Shown piece by piece: positions 1-11,300 of a stretch of DNA of 64,000 nucleotides (position 1 is the stretch's first letter; every line of letters begins with the position of its first letter). Under the pieces are notes generated by a model, which worked only from the letters and a program-made list of their open reading frames with translations, did no database searches and was not told the origin of the DNA. This DNA is from MFD04580-c1 sp963702995 (GTDB lineage: Bacteria; Planctomycetota; Phycisphaerae; Tepidisphaerales; Tepidisphaeraceae). Location of the stretch: positions 3,782,001 through 3,846,000 of the forward strand of contig OY969783.1 in assembly GCA_963702995.1 (NCBI GenBank), written 5' to 3'. A program made the position numbers and the translations under genes.

Positions 1-3000
1 ACGGTGGAGTCAACGTAGGTGGTGTCGCCGGACGCGGCCGGCGTAGCGATCGTCTGCCAGATGCCGTCGGTCCCGGAGCGTTCAATGGTGTACGCAGTCG
101 CGCCGAGCACGCCGTCCCAGCTCAATGTCACCGCGCGTACGCTGGCGGCGACGGCCGTGAAGCCCGCCGGCGTGGCGGGGATGCTCGTCGCGGCCGCTTC
201 GGCTGAATAGCCCGAATCGCCACCCGTGCCCGTGGCGCGGACACGATAGGTATACATCGTGCCGGGGGCGGCGGTCGTGTCGGTGTACGTGGTGACGCCG
301 GCGTTGACGGTGTCGATCTGCGCGTAGCCGCTTGCGCCGGTGGAGGAACGTTCGATCTTGAAGCCGGTGGCGCTGCTGGAGTTGTCGGTCCAGGAGAGCA
401 GGACGCCGTCGCCGCTGACCGACGCCTGCAAGGCGCTGGGGGCGGCGGGCGGGGTCGTCACGGTGGACCAGGCGGACCAGGCGGAATCGCGGCCGCCGCC
501 CATCGTCGCCTTGACGTAGTAGCTGTAGACCGTCCCTTCGGCCGCCGTGGCATCGTCGTAAGACGTGGCGTCCGCCGCGAGCGTGGCGAGGGTCGTCGGC
601 TGATTGGCCGCAAACGCCCAGCGCTCGACGACGTAACCCGTCGCCGCCGTCGAGTGGTTCGCCCAGGTGAGGTGAACACCGGTTGCCGACGTCGCCGTCG
701 CGACGACCGTATCCGGCGCAGCGGGCATCGCGGACCCGACCACGGTGTTTGAATAAGCCGAAGGCCCGCCAACGCCGATCGCGCGAACGCGGAAGGTCGT
801 ATCGGTCCCTTCGGTCACGGTGGCGGTGTACGCGGTCACGCTGGCGTCAACGTTGCCGATCGACGCGAACGCGCCGCCGTTGATCGAGGCCTCGACGCTG
901 TAGCCGGTTTCGCCGGAAGAGTTGTCCGCCCAGGTCAGCGCAATGGTGGTCGCGGTCGCGTCGCCGACGGTCAGGTTGGTGGGGGCGGCCGGCGTTGTGG
1001 TGACGGCGGCCGCGGCGCTGGCGTCGGCGTCGCCACCGGCGCCGATGGCGATCACGCGGTACGTGTAGGCGGTCGCCTCGGTCACGGCCGCGTCGGCGTA
1101 CGTGGCCGCCCCGCCGGTGAGGCCGAGAACGGTGAAGTCCGTCCCGTTGGTCGATCGTTCCACGCGGTAATCAGTGGCATTGTTCGACGGGGCCCAGTTG
1201 ACGGTGACGGCCGTCGGGCCAGTCGCTGTCGCCGTGACGCTCGCCGCGGCCGCCGGCGGCGTGATGGCGGTTATGGGGTCGCTGGCGACGGAGTTCCCGC
1301 CCGCCCCGACAGCGATCACCTTGTAGACGTAGGCGCTATCCGGCTCGACGGCGGTGTCGGTGTAGCTTGTCGCCGGCACGTCTACCGTGTTGAGCTGTGT
1401 GAAGTTCTGACCGCCGTCGATGGAGCGCTGGATGATGAAGCTCGCGTCCAGGGGCGCATCGTTCCAGGAGATCGTGACGTGGCTGTCGGCGCTTTCAGTC
1501 ACCGCCAGCGCCGTCGGCGCGGGCGGGAGCGTGGTCAGGTCAACCGAGTCGCTGTAGCTCGAGGGGCCACCCGAGTTGGTCGCGTAGACGCGGTAGACGT
1601 ACTCCGACCCGGGCGTCACGGTCGTATCGGTGTAGGTCGTGGCGTTGGGGTCGAGCGTGGCGATGGAGGCGAAGTTGTCGCCGTTGGCGTTGTCGGCCCG
1701 CTCGACCACGTAGCTGGCTTCGCCGGCCGAGTTGTCCGTCCAGGTGAGGGTGGCGGTGGTGGCGGTGACGTTCGTCGCGGCCAGGGCGCCGGGCGTCGCG
1801 GGGAGGGTCGTCGCGCTGGCGGTGGCGCTGGCGATCGAGGCGCCTCCGCTGTTGATCGCGATCACCCGGTATTGGTAGGCGGTGGACTCGACGGCGGTCG
1901 TGTCGTCGTACGTCGGGGTGCCAACCGTATCAAGCGGCGTCCAGTCGCCGCCGCCGGGCGTCGTTCGCTCCACGCGATACGTTGTGGCGCCGGTCGATGC
2001 CGTCCAGACGAGATGGACGATCGTCGCCGAGGTCGGCGTCGCCGTCACGCCGGTCGGGGCGGCCGCCAGGGTGGTGCCTGACGCCGCGTCGGCGTAGGCC
2101 GAATTGCCCGACGCGTTCTGGGCGCGCACCCGGTAGGTGTAGGCCGTCGCCGAGGTCAGGCCCGTGTCGGTGAAGCTTGTCACGTTCGCGTTGACGGTGC
2201 CGATCTGCGTGAAGATTTCGCCGGACAATCGCTCGATCAGGTACTTCGTCTCACCGTTGGAATGATCCACCCAGTTCAGCGTGACCGAGGAGGCCGAGTT
2301 GGCGGTCACCGTCAGGCCCGACGGGGCGACCGGCCGCGTCAGGGCTTCGGCGGCGTTGCTGGTCGCCGAAGAACCCCCCACGGCGTTCACGGCGACAACG
2401 CGATACGCGTAGTCCGTCCCTTCCAGCGCGGTCGTGTCGGTGTATGTCACGCCGCTTCCCGCCGGCGAATCGATGGTCGCCCACGCGCCATCGCCAACCA
2501 CCTTCCGCTGAATGTCAAAATGATCGACCGTCGGCGAGTTGTTCACCCATGCCAGTGCGACCTGCTGGCCGTTCTGGCCTGCCAGCGTTGCGGTCAGGCT
2601 GGTCGGGGCGGCCGGGAGCGTGCGGGCGGTGATCGTCGCGGAGAACGGCGAGTCCGGCGTCCCGGTCTGCGTCGCCCGAACGCGATAGGCGTACAGGACG
2701 CCGTCGGTCCGCCCCGTGTCCGAGTAAGCCGCCGATGACGGCGTGGCGATCGTGACAAACGGCCCGTTGCTGGCCGAGCGCTGGAGGACAAAGCCGCTCG
2801 CCATCCCGGACGCGTCGGCCCAGGCCAGATCGATGCGGGTGTCGCTGCGGGGCGTGGCGGTCAGGCCGCTGGGGACGGACGTGTCGGTCACGGCGTTGGC
2901 CGTGGCGGAGTAAGCCGAATCGCCCGACGCCGACGTGGCACGCACGCGGTAGTAATAAGCGGTGGACGCCGTCAGGCCGGCATCGTTGTAATGCGTCGCC

Positions 3001-4826
3001 GCGGCGCCGACCGCCGTGACGACGGTGAAGGTCACGCCGTCGGTCGAGCGTTCGACGCTATACCCCGTCGGGTTGGCGGCGACGCCGACCCACGACAGGT
3101 CGATCTCCGTCGGCGAGGCCGGGGCGGCGACGAGGGTCGTCGGGGCGGCCGGCAGCGTCGTGGCCTGGGCGGTGACGGCCGCGGAAACGCCGGCGTTACT
3201 GATCGCGCGAACGCCGTAGAGGTAGAGCGAGCCTTCGGTCAGCCCGGTATCGGTGTAGGTTGTGGTGTTGGCCGGGAGCACCGCCAGGGCCGCCCAGGTC
3301 GCGCCACCGTCGGCGCTGCGCTCGAGGTTGAAGCCGGTCTCACTGGCCGAGTTATCGGTCCAGGTGAGGACGATGCTGGTGTCGGACGCGGCGGCCGCCA
3401 CGGCGCCCGAGGGCGCGGCGGGGAGAGTCGTCACCGTCGCGACGGTCTGCGTCGTCGAACCGGCGATCGTGCCGGGCGCGGCCTCGCCGGGGCCGCCGAT
3501 CGCGCTGACGCGGTAGTAGTAGAGCGTCCCTTCGGCCAAGCCCGAGTCGTCGAACGATGTCGTGTTGAACGCCAGCGTGGCGGCCGCGACAAAGGTCGTC
3601 CCGTCCGTCGAGCGCTCGACCAGGTATGCCGTCTCGTTGGTCGCGTTATCCACCCACGTGAGATGGGCGGTTGTCGAACCCGTCGCGGTGACGGTGACCT
3701 GCGTCGGCGACATCGGCAGCGTGGCGGTGTTGTTGATCGCGATCGTCGGCGAACCGCCGTTGGTCGGGGCGCTGATCTGCGTGAAGCTGACCGAACCATT
3801 CGCCGGCTGAACAACGGCTTTGGTCCCCTGCCCGCCGCCGGTCTCGATCTGCTGAACCTGCGCGGCCCCGCCGGGCGTGGTCGGGGCGGTCGCGAGGAAG
3901 ACGCCGTTCGCGTTCGCGTTGTAATACACCACCTGCGCCGCGCCGGTGGTCTTGTTGATCAGGAGTGTCGCGCCCGGGTCGCTGCCGGCCGGCACGGTGG
4001 CGACGGGCGTCACCGAAAAGCTTTTGCCATTTCTTTGGGCGACTTTGATCTGGCCCGAACCGGTATCGACGTAGCTGACCGCCGGAGCGCCGGTCGCGCT
4101 GAACGCCAGGGATACCCCACCGGCGGCCGCCTGCACCTGGTCGATCACGACGGGCTTGCTGTAGCTGTTCTTGGTCTTCTCGATGTACTGGATCTTGCCC
4201 GTCGCGTCCGTGAAGGCGACGACCGGCCGCCCGGTCGCGGGGTTGATCGCCAGGCTGCTGTACTGCCCGGCGTTCGCCTTCTTATCGAGGATGGCGATCG
4301 ACCATTTTTTCTTGGCGAAGATCGCCAGCCGCAAAGCGCCGGAGCTTTGGGCGTAGTAGCTGATGTTGGGGTTGCCGGCCGCGTCGAAGACGAGCGACGG
4401 GTGCTCGCCGGGGTTGTTGTGGGTATCGACGGTCGTGGTCGTCCAGGTCGCGCCGCTCAGGTGCGCGTACTTGAGGGCGTGGCGGGCCACGTCGTAGTAG
4501 GCGATGCCGGGCATCCCCGCCGGGTCGATCGCGAGCGAGACGTATTGGCCGACGTTGCCGCTCGACGCGTCAACCGTGACCGGCGCGCCCCACGCCCCGG
4601 AAGCGGCCTGCATCGCGTACTTGAGGTTGTGGGCGGTGGAGTCGTAATAGGCGACGTGGAGGTTGCCGTGCGAATCGTAAGCGATCGAGTTGTCGGTCGC
4701 CGCGGGCAGGCTGCCGGTCAGCAACACGCGACGCTCGAGCACTTCAAAGGTGGCGGCGTTGTGCCCCGCGACCGAATGCGACAAGCGGACAACGGTTGCG
4801 GGGATGAGGGTCGGGCGAGTCAACAT
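1..4826 (-). CDS. giant fibronectin type III repeat surface protein with LEPR-XLL start (N-terminal 1608 residues; 3' end outside window)
   Basis: One open minus-strand frame runs from ATG at 4826 (GGAG nine bases upstream) past the left edge. The N-terminus lacks a classical signal peptide but carries FEVLERRVLLTG near residue 25-36, the LEPR-XLL type motif of planctomycete exported proteins. Residues about 40-330 hold repeats of the kind IAYYD...LKYA, alternating with short beta-strand segments, which suggests a beta-propeller-like module. From about residue 370 onward I count 14 FN3 units spaced about 90 residues (270 nt) apart, each with a W-x-D-N-[SA] core and a Y.[VL]ERS strand. The frame is continuous at every repeat I checked. 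It is likely a cell-surface adhesin or scaffold; no catalytic domain is visible in the part present. Substrate and C-terminal anchor are unknown. Confidence 0.9.
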   Translation of the reverse strand, partial: MLTRPTLIPATVVRLSHSVAGHNAATFEVLERRVLLTGSLPAATDNSIAYDSHGNLHVAYYDSTAHNLKYAMQAASGAWGAPVTVDASSGNVGQYVSLAIDPAGMPGIAYYDVARHALKYAHLSGATWTTTTVDTHNNPGEHPSLVFDAAGNPNISYYAQSSGALRLAIFAKKKWSIAILDKKANAGQYSSLAINPATGRPVVAFTDATGKIQYIEKTKNSYSKPVVIDQVQAAAGGVSLAFSATGAPAVSYVDTGSGQIKVAQRNGKSFSVTPVATVPAGSDPGATLLINKTTGAAQVVYYNANANGVFLATAPTTPGGAAQVQQIETGGGQGTKAVVQPANGSVSFTQISAPTNGGSPTIAINNTATLPMSPTQVTVTATGSTTAHLTWVDNATNETAYLVERSTDGTTFVAAATLAFNTTSFDDSGLAEGTLYYYRVSAIGGPGEAAPGTIAGSTTQTVATVTTLPAAPSGAVAAAASDTSIVLTWTDNSASETGFNLERSADGGATWAALAVLPANTTTYTDTGLTEGSLYLYGVRAISNAGVSAAVTAQATTLPAAPTTLVAAPASPTEIDLSWVGVAANPTGYSVERSTDGVTFTVVTAVGAAATHYNDAGLTASTAYYYRVRATSASGDSAYSATANAVTDTSVPSGLTATPRSDTRIDLAWADASGMASGFVLQRSASNGPFVTIATPSSAAYSDTGRTDGVLYAYRVRATQTGTPDSPFSATITARTLPAAPTSLTATLAGQNGQQVALAWVNNSPTVDHFDIQRKVVGDGAWATIDSPAGSGVTYTDTTALEGTDYAYRVVAVNAVGGSSATSNAAEALTRPVAPSGLTVTANSASSVTLNWVDHSNGETKYLIERLSGEIFTQIGTVNANVTSFTDTGLTSATAYTYRVRAQNASGNSAYADAASGTTLAAAPTGVTATPTSATIVHLVWTASTGATTYRVERTTPGGGDWTPLDTVGTPTYDDTTAVESTAYQYRVIAINSGGASIASATASATTLPATPGALAATNVTATTATLTWTDNSAGEASYVVERADNANGDNFASIATLDPNATTYTDTTVTPGSEYVYRVYATNSGGPSSYSDSVDLTTLPPAPTALAVTESADSHVTISWNDAPLDASFIIQRSIDGGQNFTQLNTVDVPATSYTDTAVEPDSAYVYKVIAVGAGGNSVASDPITAITPPAAAASVTATATGPTAVTVNWAPSNNATDYRVERSTNGTDFTVLGLTGGAATYADAAVTEATAYTYRVIAIGAGGDADASAAAAVTTTPAAPTNLTVGDATATTIALTWADNSSGETGYSVEASINGGAFASIGNVDASVTAYTATVTEGTDTTFRVRAIGVGGPSAYSNTVVGSAMPAAPDTVVATATSATGVHLTWANHSTAATGYVVERWAFAANQPTTLATLAADATSYDDATAAEGTVYSYYVKATMGGGRDSAWSAWSTVTTPPAAPSALQASVSGDGVLLSWTDNSSSATGFKIERSSTGASGYAQIDTVNAGVTTYTDTTAAPGTMYTYRVRATGTGGDSGYSAEAAATSIPATPAGFTAVAASVRAVTLSWDGVLGATAYTIERSGTDGIWQTIATPAASGDTTYVDST

Positions 4827-5193
4827 CGGCGTGTCTCCACGGTGGGGAAGTACGGCTTTTCTGCACCGGCCAATCGTGGCCAGTTCGAGTGCGGAGCGAG
4901 CCCTCCCAGCGGCATCGCTCGGCGCGGACATTCTGTCGTCCGCTTCGATATCGGTGGCCTTGAACGCTTACTTGAAGGAATGAAGCGGCCCGAAAGCAGT
5001 GCGCTCCGAGCCCATAAAAGGAGCGATTCTGACCTGACGCCCTTGGACGTTATCAACCCCTTGGGACTTGGGACGCAGAATGAGGCTGCTGCGCAAGTCC
5101 AAGCTTCGGTTGAATTTGTGAAACTTTGAAAATGCGGCGTGACGATCCGAAGTGCCGTAGAACCGCTTCCCAGTACTGGCGGCGAGGATTCGT
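4827..5193. other. intergenic region, upstream of the FN3 gene
   Basis: This 367-bp gap lies between the start of the FN3-repeat gene and the stop of the zinc-ribbon gene, both on the minus strand. It should hold the FN3 gene promoter. I see no convincing terminator, RNA gene or conserved small ORF in it. Confidence 0.5.
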
Positions 5194-6225
5194 TTACTTA
5201 TCGGCAATCAGAGAGGTGCGACACGGTGAGGCATATTGTCTGCGTGCGTCGCTATGTCGGGCGGCATTGAACCAGTAGCATCCGATTAATGGAAAGGGAC
5301 GTCCCCTATGATGGCCGATGTGGACGGCAGAAAAAGAGTCGCGTTTCGGACGTGGGAGCGTCGCCTCGCGGCGCTCAACGACGGGTGCGCGGGCGGCCGG
5401 TCTCGCTCCGTTGGCCGGGGCAACACGACCGATGGCGCCTTTGACAGTCGCCAACTTCCTGCCCGCGACGACCGACGCACGCAGCAGCAAATAGATCGCC
5501 CCGGCCGCCAGGAGAATCAAAGCGCCTGTCGTCAGATAGCCGGTCAGGTCACGCAGCAGCGTCAGCGCCCCGTAAATCGCGGTGCATGCGGCAAAGAGGA
5601 CGAAGATCGCCAGCATCACTCGCCCGCGGCCGGACATGGCGGCGATTACCGGGATCAGATGCCCTCGGATGACCTTGCCGGCCTGTGCCTGGACCTCCGG
5701 CCGCACCATGGCGGCGAGCGCGTTGGGCGACGCGGGAGGGCCCAGCGGTGTTCCCTCGCCAGCAGGCCTTAGGACGCGCCGAACAATCGCCGTCGCCGCC
5801 GTCATGGTTGACGAAGTCAAGGACGGGATAAATGCCGCCGGCTTTGACTCCGGCGAGCGGGCCTCACCCGACAGCGTTTGAAGGCAGTTGGCGCAGACGA
5901 GGTGATCTTTCCACACCTGCGGCGTCTGAAGCTTGCCGATCGGTGTGCCACAGTTGGCGCAAATCACCGGCCGGCGCGATGCCGAGGCCGCAGCGGCGGC
6001 CGATCGACTGCCGAGGTTCAACGACTCCGTCCGCGCGGCTTTGGATGCCGGAGCACTCTGCGCCACCAACCCCTTTGCCGCCTCGTCAGCCGAATGAATC
6101 GAAAGGATCTTCTTCGCCAGCGGATGGGTCTGCCGCCCGCATTCGGGGCAGACCACGAACCCGCCCGAATATCGGGACACCACGGCGATCCTTCGCCCGC
6201 AATGACCGCACAAGAACTTCTTCAT
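5194..6225 (-). CDS. double zinc-ribbon membrane protein, unknown function
   Basis: 343 aa from ATG at 6225; an in-frame upstream ATG at 6315 would add 30 residues unlike a coding N-terminus. The protein opens MKKFLCGHCGRRI and has a first Cys4 cluster (CGHC...CPEC, residues about 7-28) and a second (CANC...CANC, about 85-110), both zinc-ribbon-like. A low-complexity linker follows, then two hydrophobic segments at about 205-255 that should span the membrane. The basic C-terminal tail after the second helix is less certain and may be a frame artefact. Planctomycetes have many such short zinc-ribbon plus helix proteins with no known role. It is divergent from EttA, with about 330 bp between them. 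Confidence 0.7.
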   Translation of the reverse strand: MKKFLCGHCGRRIAVVSRYSGGFVVCPECGRQTHPLAKKILSIHSADEAAKGLVAQSAPASKAARTESLNLGSRSAAAAASASRRPVICANCGTPIGKLQTPQVWKDHLVCANCLQTLSGEARSPESKPAAFIPSLTSSTMTAATAIVRRVLRPAGEGTPLGPPASPNALAAMVRPEVQAQAGKVIRGHLIPVIAAMSGRGRVMLAIFVLFAACTAIYGALTLLRDLTGYLTTGALILLAAGAIYLLLRASVVAGRKLATVKGAIGRVAPANGARPAARAPVVERREATLPRPKRDSFSAVHIGHHRGRPFPLIGCYWFNAARHSDARRQYASPCRTSLIADK

Positions 6226-6555
6226 GCCTGGCCACCCGCAAGGCCCAGCGTCCCGACGCCCGGATGGGCGCGTCTCAATGCCCGGATGGGCGTCTCGAAT
6301 GCCCGCGAGGGGCATCGTATCGTCTGTTATATCATCACCGCGGGGCGTTCCCTACGCCTCGGGGGCGCCCCACCGGGCCGCACCGATGCGAGGCATTGAT
6401 CGACCGTGCCCAGTGGCCACAATACGGGCCCGGATTGTCGCGGCCGTCCCGTGACGGTCGGGCGTCTCGTGTTCACCAACAGCCGCGGCGGTGCCCGATC
6501 GCCTTTGCCGCACCGCGGAGTTCTGACAACGGCGAGCGACGATCCCAAGACTTCC
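6226..6555. other. divergent intergenic region between zinc-ribbon gene and ettA
   Basis: 330 bp with the start codons of the two flanking genes facing apart. It contains two near-identical copies of the 12-mer CCCGGATGGGCG about 20 bp apart (6257-6304), just upstream of the minus-strand start. No terminator or RNA gene seen. Confidence 0.5.
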
Positions 6556-8300
6556 ATGGCAAACGAAACCAACAAGGTCATCTACTCGATGACCGGCGTC
6601 TCCAAGTCCTACGAGAAGAAAGTCATTCTCAAGGACATCTATCTCTCCTACTTCTACGGGGCGAAGATCGGAGTGCTCGGGCTCAACGGCTCGGGCAAGA
6701 GCTCCCTGCTGAAGATCCTCGCCGGCATCGACAAGACCTACCAGGGCCAGATCAGCCTCTCGCCCGGCTACACCACCGGCTACCTGGAGCAGGAGCCGAA
6801 GCTCGACGAATCCAAGACCGTGCGGCAGGTCGTCGAAGAAGGGGTCGCCGAGAAAGTCGCCCTGGTCAACGAATTCAACGCGATCAGCGACAAGCTGGGC
6901 GAGCCGATCGACGACGCCGAGATGACGCGCTCCTCGAGCGGCAGGGCGAGCTCCAGGAAAAGATCGATCACCAGGGCCTGTGGGACCTTGACTCGCAGCT
7001 CGATATGGCCATGGACGCCCTGCGTTGCCCGCCGCCGGATACCAAGGTCGGCCCGCTGTCAGGCGGTGAGAAGCGCCGCGTCGCCCTCTGCCGCCTGCTG
7101 CTGAAAAAGCCGGATGTCCTGATCCTCGACGAGCCGACGAACCACCTCGACGCCGAATCCGTCGCCTGGCTCGAGCAGCACCTGCGGCGCTACGAGGGGA
7201 CCGTTATCGCCGTCACCCACGATCGCTATTTCCTCGACAATGTCGCCGGCTGGATCCTGGAGCTGGATCGCGGCTCAGGAATCCCCTGGAAGGGGAATTA
7301 CACCTCCTGGCTCGAACAAAAAGGCGCGCGGCTCAAGATCGAGGAGAAGACTGAATCCGCCCGCCAGAAGACACTCGCCCGCGAGCTCGAATGGGTCCGC
7401 GCCTCCCCCAGCGCCCGGCGGACCAAAAGCAAAGCACGGCTTGCCGCGTACGAGCAGCTTCTCAACCAGGACACCAAAGGCAAGGAGACCGAAGTCGAGG
7501 TCTACATTCCGCCCGGCCCCCGGCTGGGCGAGCTGGTCATCAAGGCCGAAAAGGTCAGCAAGTCCTACGGCGAGCGGCTGCTCTTCCAGGACGTCAGCTT
7601 CAACCTGCCGCCCGGCGGCATCGTCGGCATCATCGGGCCCAACGGCGCCGGCAAGACCACGCTCTTCCGCATGATTACCGGTCAGGAGAAGCCCGATTCG
7701 GGCACCCTCACCGTCGGCCCCAGCGTCAAGCTGGCTTACATCGAGCAGTCGCGCGACGCCCTGAAGGATGACTGGCAGGTCTGGCAGGCCGTGGCCGAAG
7801 GAGAAGATTCGTTCAAGCTCGGCGCCAACTTCATCAACTCCCGGGCATACATTTCCCGGTTCGGCTTCAGCGGCACCGATCAGCAGAAGCGCCTCAATGT
7901 CCTCTCCGGGGGTGAACGCGGCCGCATCCACCTCGCCCGCATGCTCAAAACCGGTGCGAACGTCATCCTGCTCGACGAGCCAACGAACGACCTCGACGTG
8001 AACACCATCCGCGCCGTCGAAGAAGGGCTGGAGAACTTCGCAGGCTGCGCCGTGGTCATCAGCCACGACCGCTGGTTCCTCGACCGGATGGCGACCCACA
8101 TCCTGGCCTTCGAGGGCGACAGCAATGTCGTCTGGTTCGAGGGGAACTACTCCAGCTACGACGCCGATCGAAAGAAACGCCTCGGCATGGCCGCCGACCA
8201 GCCCCACCGGATCAAGTACCGCCGGCTGACGAAGAACTCAGCCAGAACGGCCGTAGGCGTGCGGCTCACCGCGCCGTCCGTGCGGGGGCGGGGCAAATGA
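6556..8300 (+). CDS. ettA: energy-dependent translational throttle protein EttA (ABC-F), one frameshift
   Basis: ABC-F ATPase with two nucleotide-binding domains. Known family role: it binds the ribosomal E site and gates entry into elongation according to the ATP/ADP ratio. Visible are Walker A GLNGSGKSS and GPNGAGKTT, signatures LSGGEKRRVALCRLL and LSGGERGRIHLARML, Walker B DEPTNHLD and DEPTNDLD, and the EttA-type stretches LEWVRASP and FIPPGPRLG-like IPPGPRLGE. Two frames must be joined: at about 6930 a base is missing (ACGCGCTCCTCGAG, probably CGC CTC), giving 581 aa against 555 in E. coli. The C-terminus carries a short extra basic tail. No strong ribosome-binding site precedes the ATG. 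The single loss fits a sequencing error rather than a pseudogene, because all motifs are intact. Confidence 0.93.
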
Positions 8301-8376
8301 CCCGTCGATGTGCCATCAGCCGGCAGACGGGTGTGGCGTGAGGCGACGGCACAGTGTGCCTGCTACGGCGGCGACC

Positions 8377-11300
8377 TCATGACCCGACTTTTTCCTCCAG
8401 GTATTTCAACACCCGAAGGTCTGCCGATGAGACGGGCCACCGATGCGCCCTCATCCCGTTCAGGATGTCCCGCGCCGACGCCCAGAACTTGGCCGCGTCC
8501 GGCGACTCCTGGCGCTCCAAAACGTCGGCGACCTTCCAATGAGAGACCCACAGGTCCCGGCGCGCCTGCGGGCTCGTCGGGTCGGCGGTGGCGAGGCGCT
8601 TCCGGATCGCCAGGCCGCGGCCGTAGCTCGCCAGCGCGTCGGCCAGTTCATCTTTCGCGCTCTGAACGTCCCCGACCTTGTTGAAGCTGTTGCTCAGCTC
8701 GCGCTGCGCCTCGGCGCTGGACGGGTCGGCGGCCGCCAGGCGCTCCGCGATCGCGAGGCTGCGCAGGAAACTCGCCAGCGCGCCAGCCAGATCCCCCTGG
8801 GCGCGTTGAACATCACCCACCTTTTCGTGACTGCCGCTGACGTCGCGCTGGGCCTGGGCATTGGCGGGGCTCGCCGCGGCGAGCCGCTCGCGGATTTCCA
8901 GCCCGCGCCGGTAGCTCTTCAGCGCGTTGTCCAGCTCCCCCAGCGCGCCTTCCACGTCGCCGACCTTGTTGTAGCTGATGCTCAGGTTGCGCTGCGCCCG
9001 GACGCTCGCCTTGTCGGCGGCCGCCAGACGCTCCGCGATCGCAAGGCCCCGGCGATAGCTCGTCAGCGCGCTGTGGAGGTCCTCCATGGCGCTCTGCACG
9101 TCGCCGAGCTTTTCGCAACTGATGCTAAGATCGCGCTGCGCCTCGGCGTTGGCGGGGGCGGCCGCCGCGAGCCGCTCGGCGATCGCCAAGCCCCGGCTGA
9201 AGCTGGCCAGCGCTCCCGGAAGGTCCCCCAGGCCGCGCTGCACGTTCCCCAGCTTCCCGCTACTGATGCTGAGATCGCGTTGCGAGGGGGCGTGCTTCGG
9301 CGCGGCGGACGCGATTCGCTCCGCGATCGCCAGGCCTTTGCGATAGCTGGCCAAAGCCGCCGGCAGATCCCCCAGGCGCGCGAGACATCGCCCACCTTCT
9401 CGTAGCTGATGCTAAGGTCGCGCAGGACGTGGCGGCTGGTGGGGGACAGCGCGGCGAGGTGCTCCATCGTGTCGCGCGCCTGGGTCGCGGCGCGATAGGC
9501 ATCGCTCATGCGGCCGAGCTGCTGCAGCAGCGCGACGATCGACAACCCCGTCCGCGCCGCGTCGGCATGGCCCGCGTAGATCGTGCAGACCTGCAACAGC
9601 GTCAGCACCTCCGGGCCGCTCCCCGGCGGCATCGCCGAACCGCGGCCCAGCTCGATCGACCGCGTCAAGGCATGGGACAAAGCCCTGCGCAGTCGACGCT
9701 CGCGCCCCCCTCGGCGCCCGCCAAGCCCGGGCAAAAGCCCCAGCCACCCGCGCGACCCCTGCGACGCGTTCGCCCGGCGCCGCACCACCGCCTGGACGAC
9801 CGGGTGCATCCGCACCTGGGGCTGCCCCGGCGCGCCGAGGAGGTACTGCAGGTCGAGCAACAGCCGAATCGCCTTGCGGACCGCCTTGGGATCGTGCGCG
9901 CGCCGGGCCTCCTTCCCACCCTCGCCGGCCAGGGCGTCGAGCCACGCCGTCGGCACGTCCCCGGGCGGAAGGTAAGACGCATACCCCAGCACCTCCATCG
10001 CCAGCGGCGCCGTCTTCTCCAGCCACTCGAGCGAGCCGGCGCAGACCTGCTCGACCAGGCTCTCCGCGTCCACCCGCATCGCCAGGCGCTCCCCGGAACG
10101 CGCAAGGCGCGACGCTTCGTGAGCGGACATGCCGGTGCCGGCGATGTCCATCGTCTTCAGGAAGGCGCCAAGCGTCAGCTCGCGCCGCACGCCCAGATAC
10201 CCGCCCGCCAGCGCCAGCGAGAGCGTGTGGCGGCTCAGCCGGTTGGCGATCGTCAACGCCTGCTTCCATTCCGGCTCGGCCGCCCCCGCCGCCACAGCGG
10301 CCGGCGATGACGGCGGAAGCGTCCCTTCCCGCAGGCGGCGCACCTCCGGGTCCGACTCGTCGATCGCGAACGGCCGGTGGCGCGCCAGCACGTCCAGCGC
10401 CTCGCCGTGGGAAAGAAGGTCCACCCGCACCACGGTCAAATCGGACAGCAGGCTCTCCTCCGCCCGGGTGGTGACGACGACATGCACCTTCTCCGGCGAT
10501 GGCAGCAGGATGCCGCGGCTTGCCGCGTTAAGCAGCGAAGCGTCGGACGTGCTCAGGTTATCGAGCAGCAGCAGCGCCTTGCGACCGGCGGGCAGCCCGT
10601 TGAACGCCGCCATCGCAAGCTCAAACTGCATCGACTCGGCTGCGTTGGTCGGGATCGACGGGTCGAGGTGCTCGCGGGCCAGGGTGCTGATCTGCGCCCG
10701 GAGCTGATCGGCCTTGTGCGTCTGCGACAGGTCGATCTCGAACTGTCCGCCCAGGTAATCGGGCCGGTATCGCCAGGCGTATTCGCGGGCAACCGAGCTC
10801 TTGCCGATCCCGCTGATGTCGTGGGCGGCGTAGACGGCCGCGATGCCGTGGCGCGTCAGATGATCGTGGAGTTGCCGAAGGTGCCCATCGCGGCCGACGA
10901 ACGTCGGCACCCGCGACATCATCCGCCGCGGCACGGCCGCCAGCCGGCGCCCGAAGTCGCACCGCTTGAACAGGTCCGACGCAAGCTGATGGAGACGCTC
11001 GCGGAGCGCGCCGTCCCGAAACGCGTTGGCCCCGCGCGCCCAGTAGTCGGCCGCATTGACCCCCGGCAGGCGCTGCATCACCTCCCACCACTTGCGGGAT
11101 TCGGGCGAGATCGATTTGCGAACCTCAGTCTCGGGTGTGACGAAGATTGGGATGATCGGCTCGCCCGGCCAGGCCCCGGCCGCGAACTGCCGCGCCAGGT
11201 CGAGCCGGACGAACTCTCGCCATTCGCGACGGCAGAGGTTCGGGCTCTCGGGCGTGTCGGGCCGCAGGTACGCGGGCGAAATGATCGCGAGCATGGTCTT

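Noticed and set aside
2991..5129. 712-codon open frame on the plus strand
   Set aside because: It is the antisense shadow of the FN3-repeat gene; the minus frame has the real domain periodicity and codon bias.
6900..6960. Programmed frameshift in ettA
   Set aside because: No slippery site, stop codon or stimulator is seen, and the loss of one C fits the error pattern found in ten other genes.
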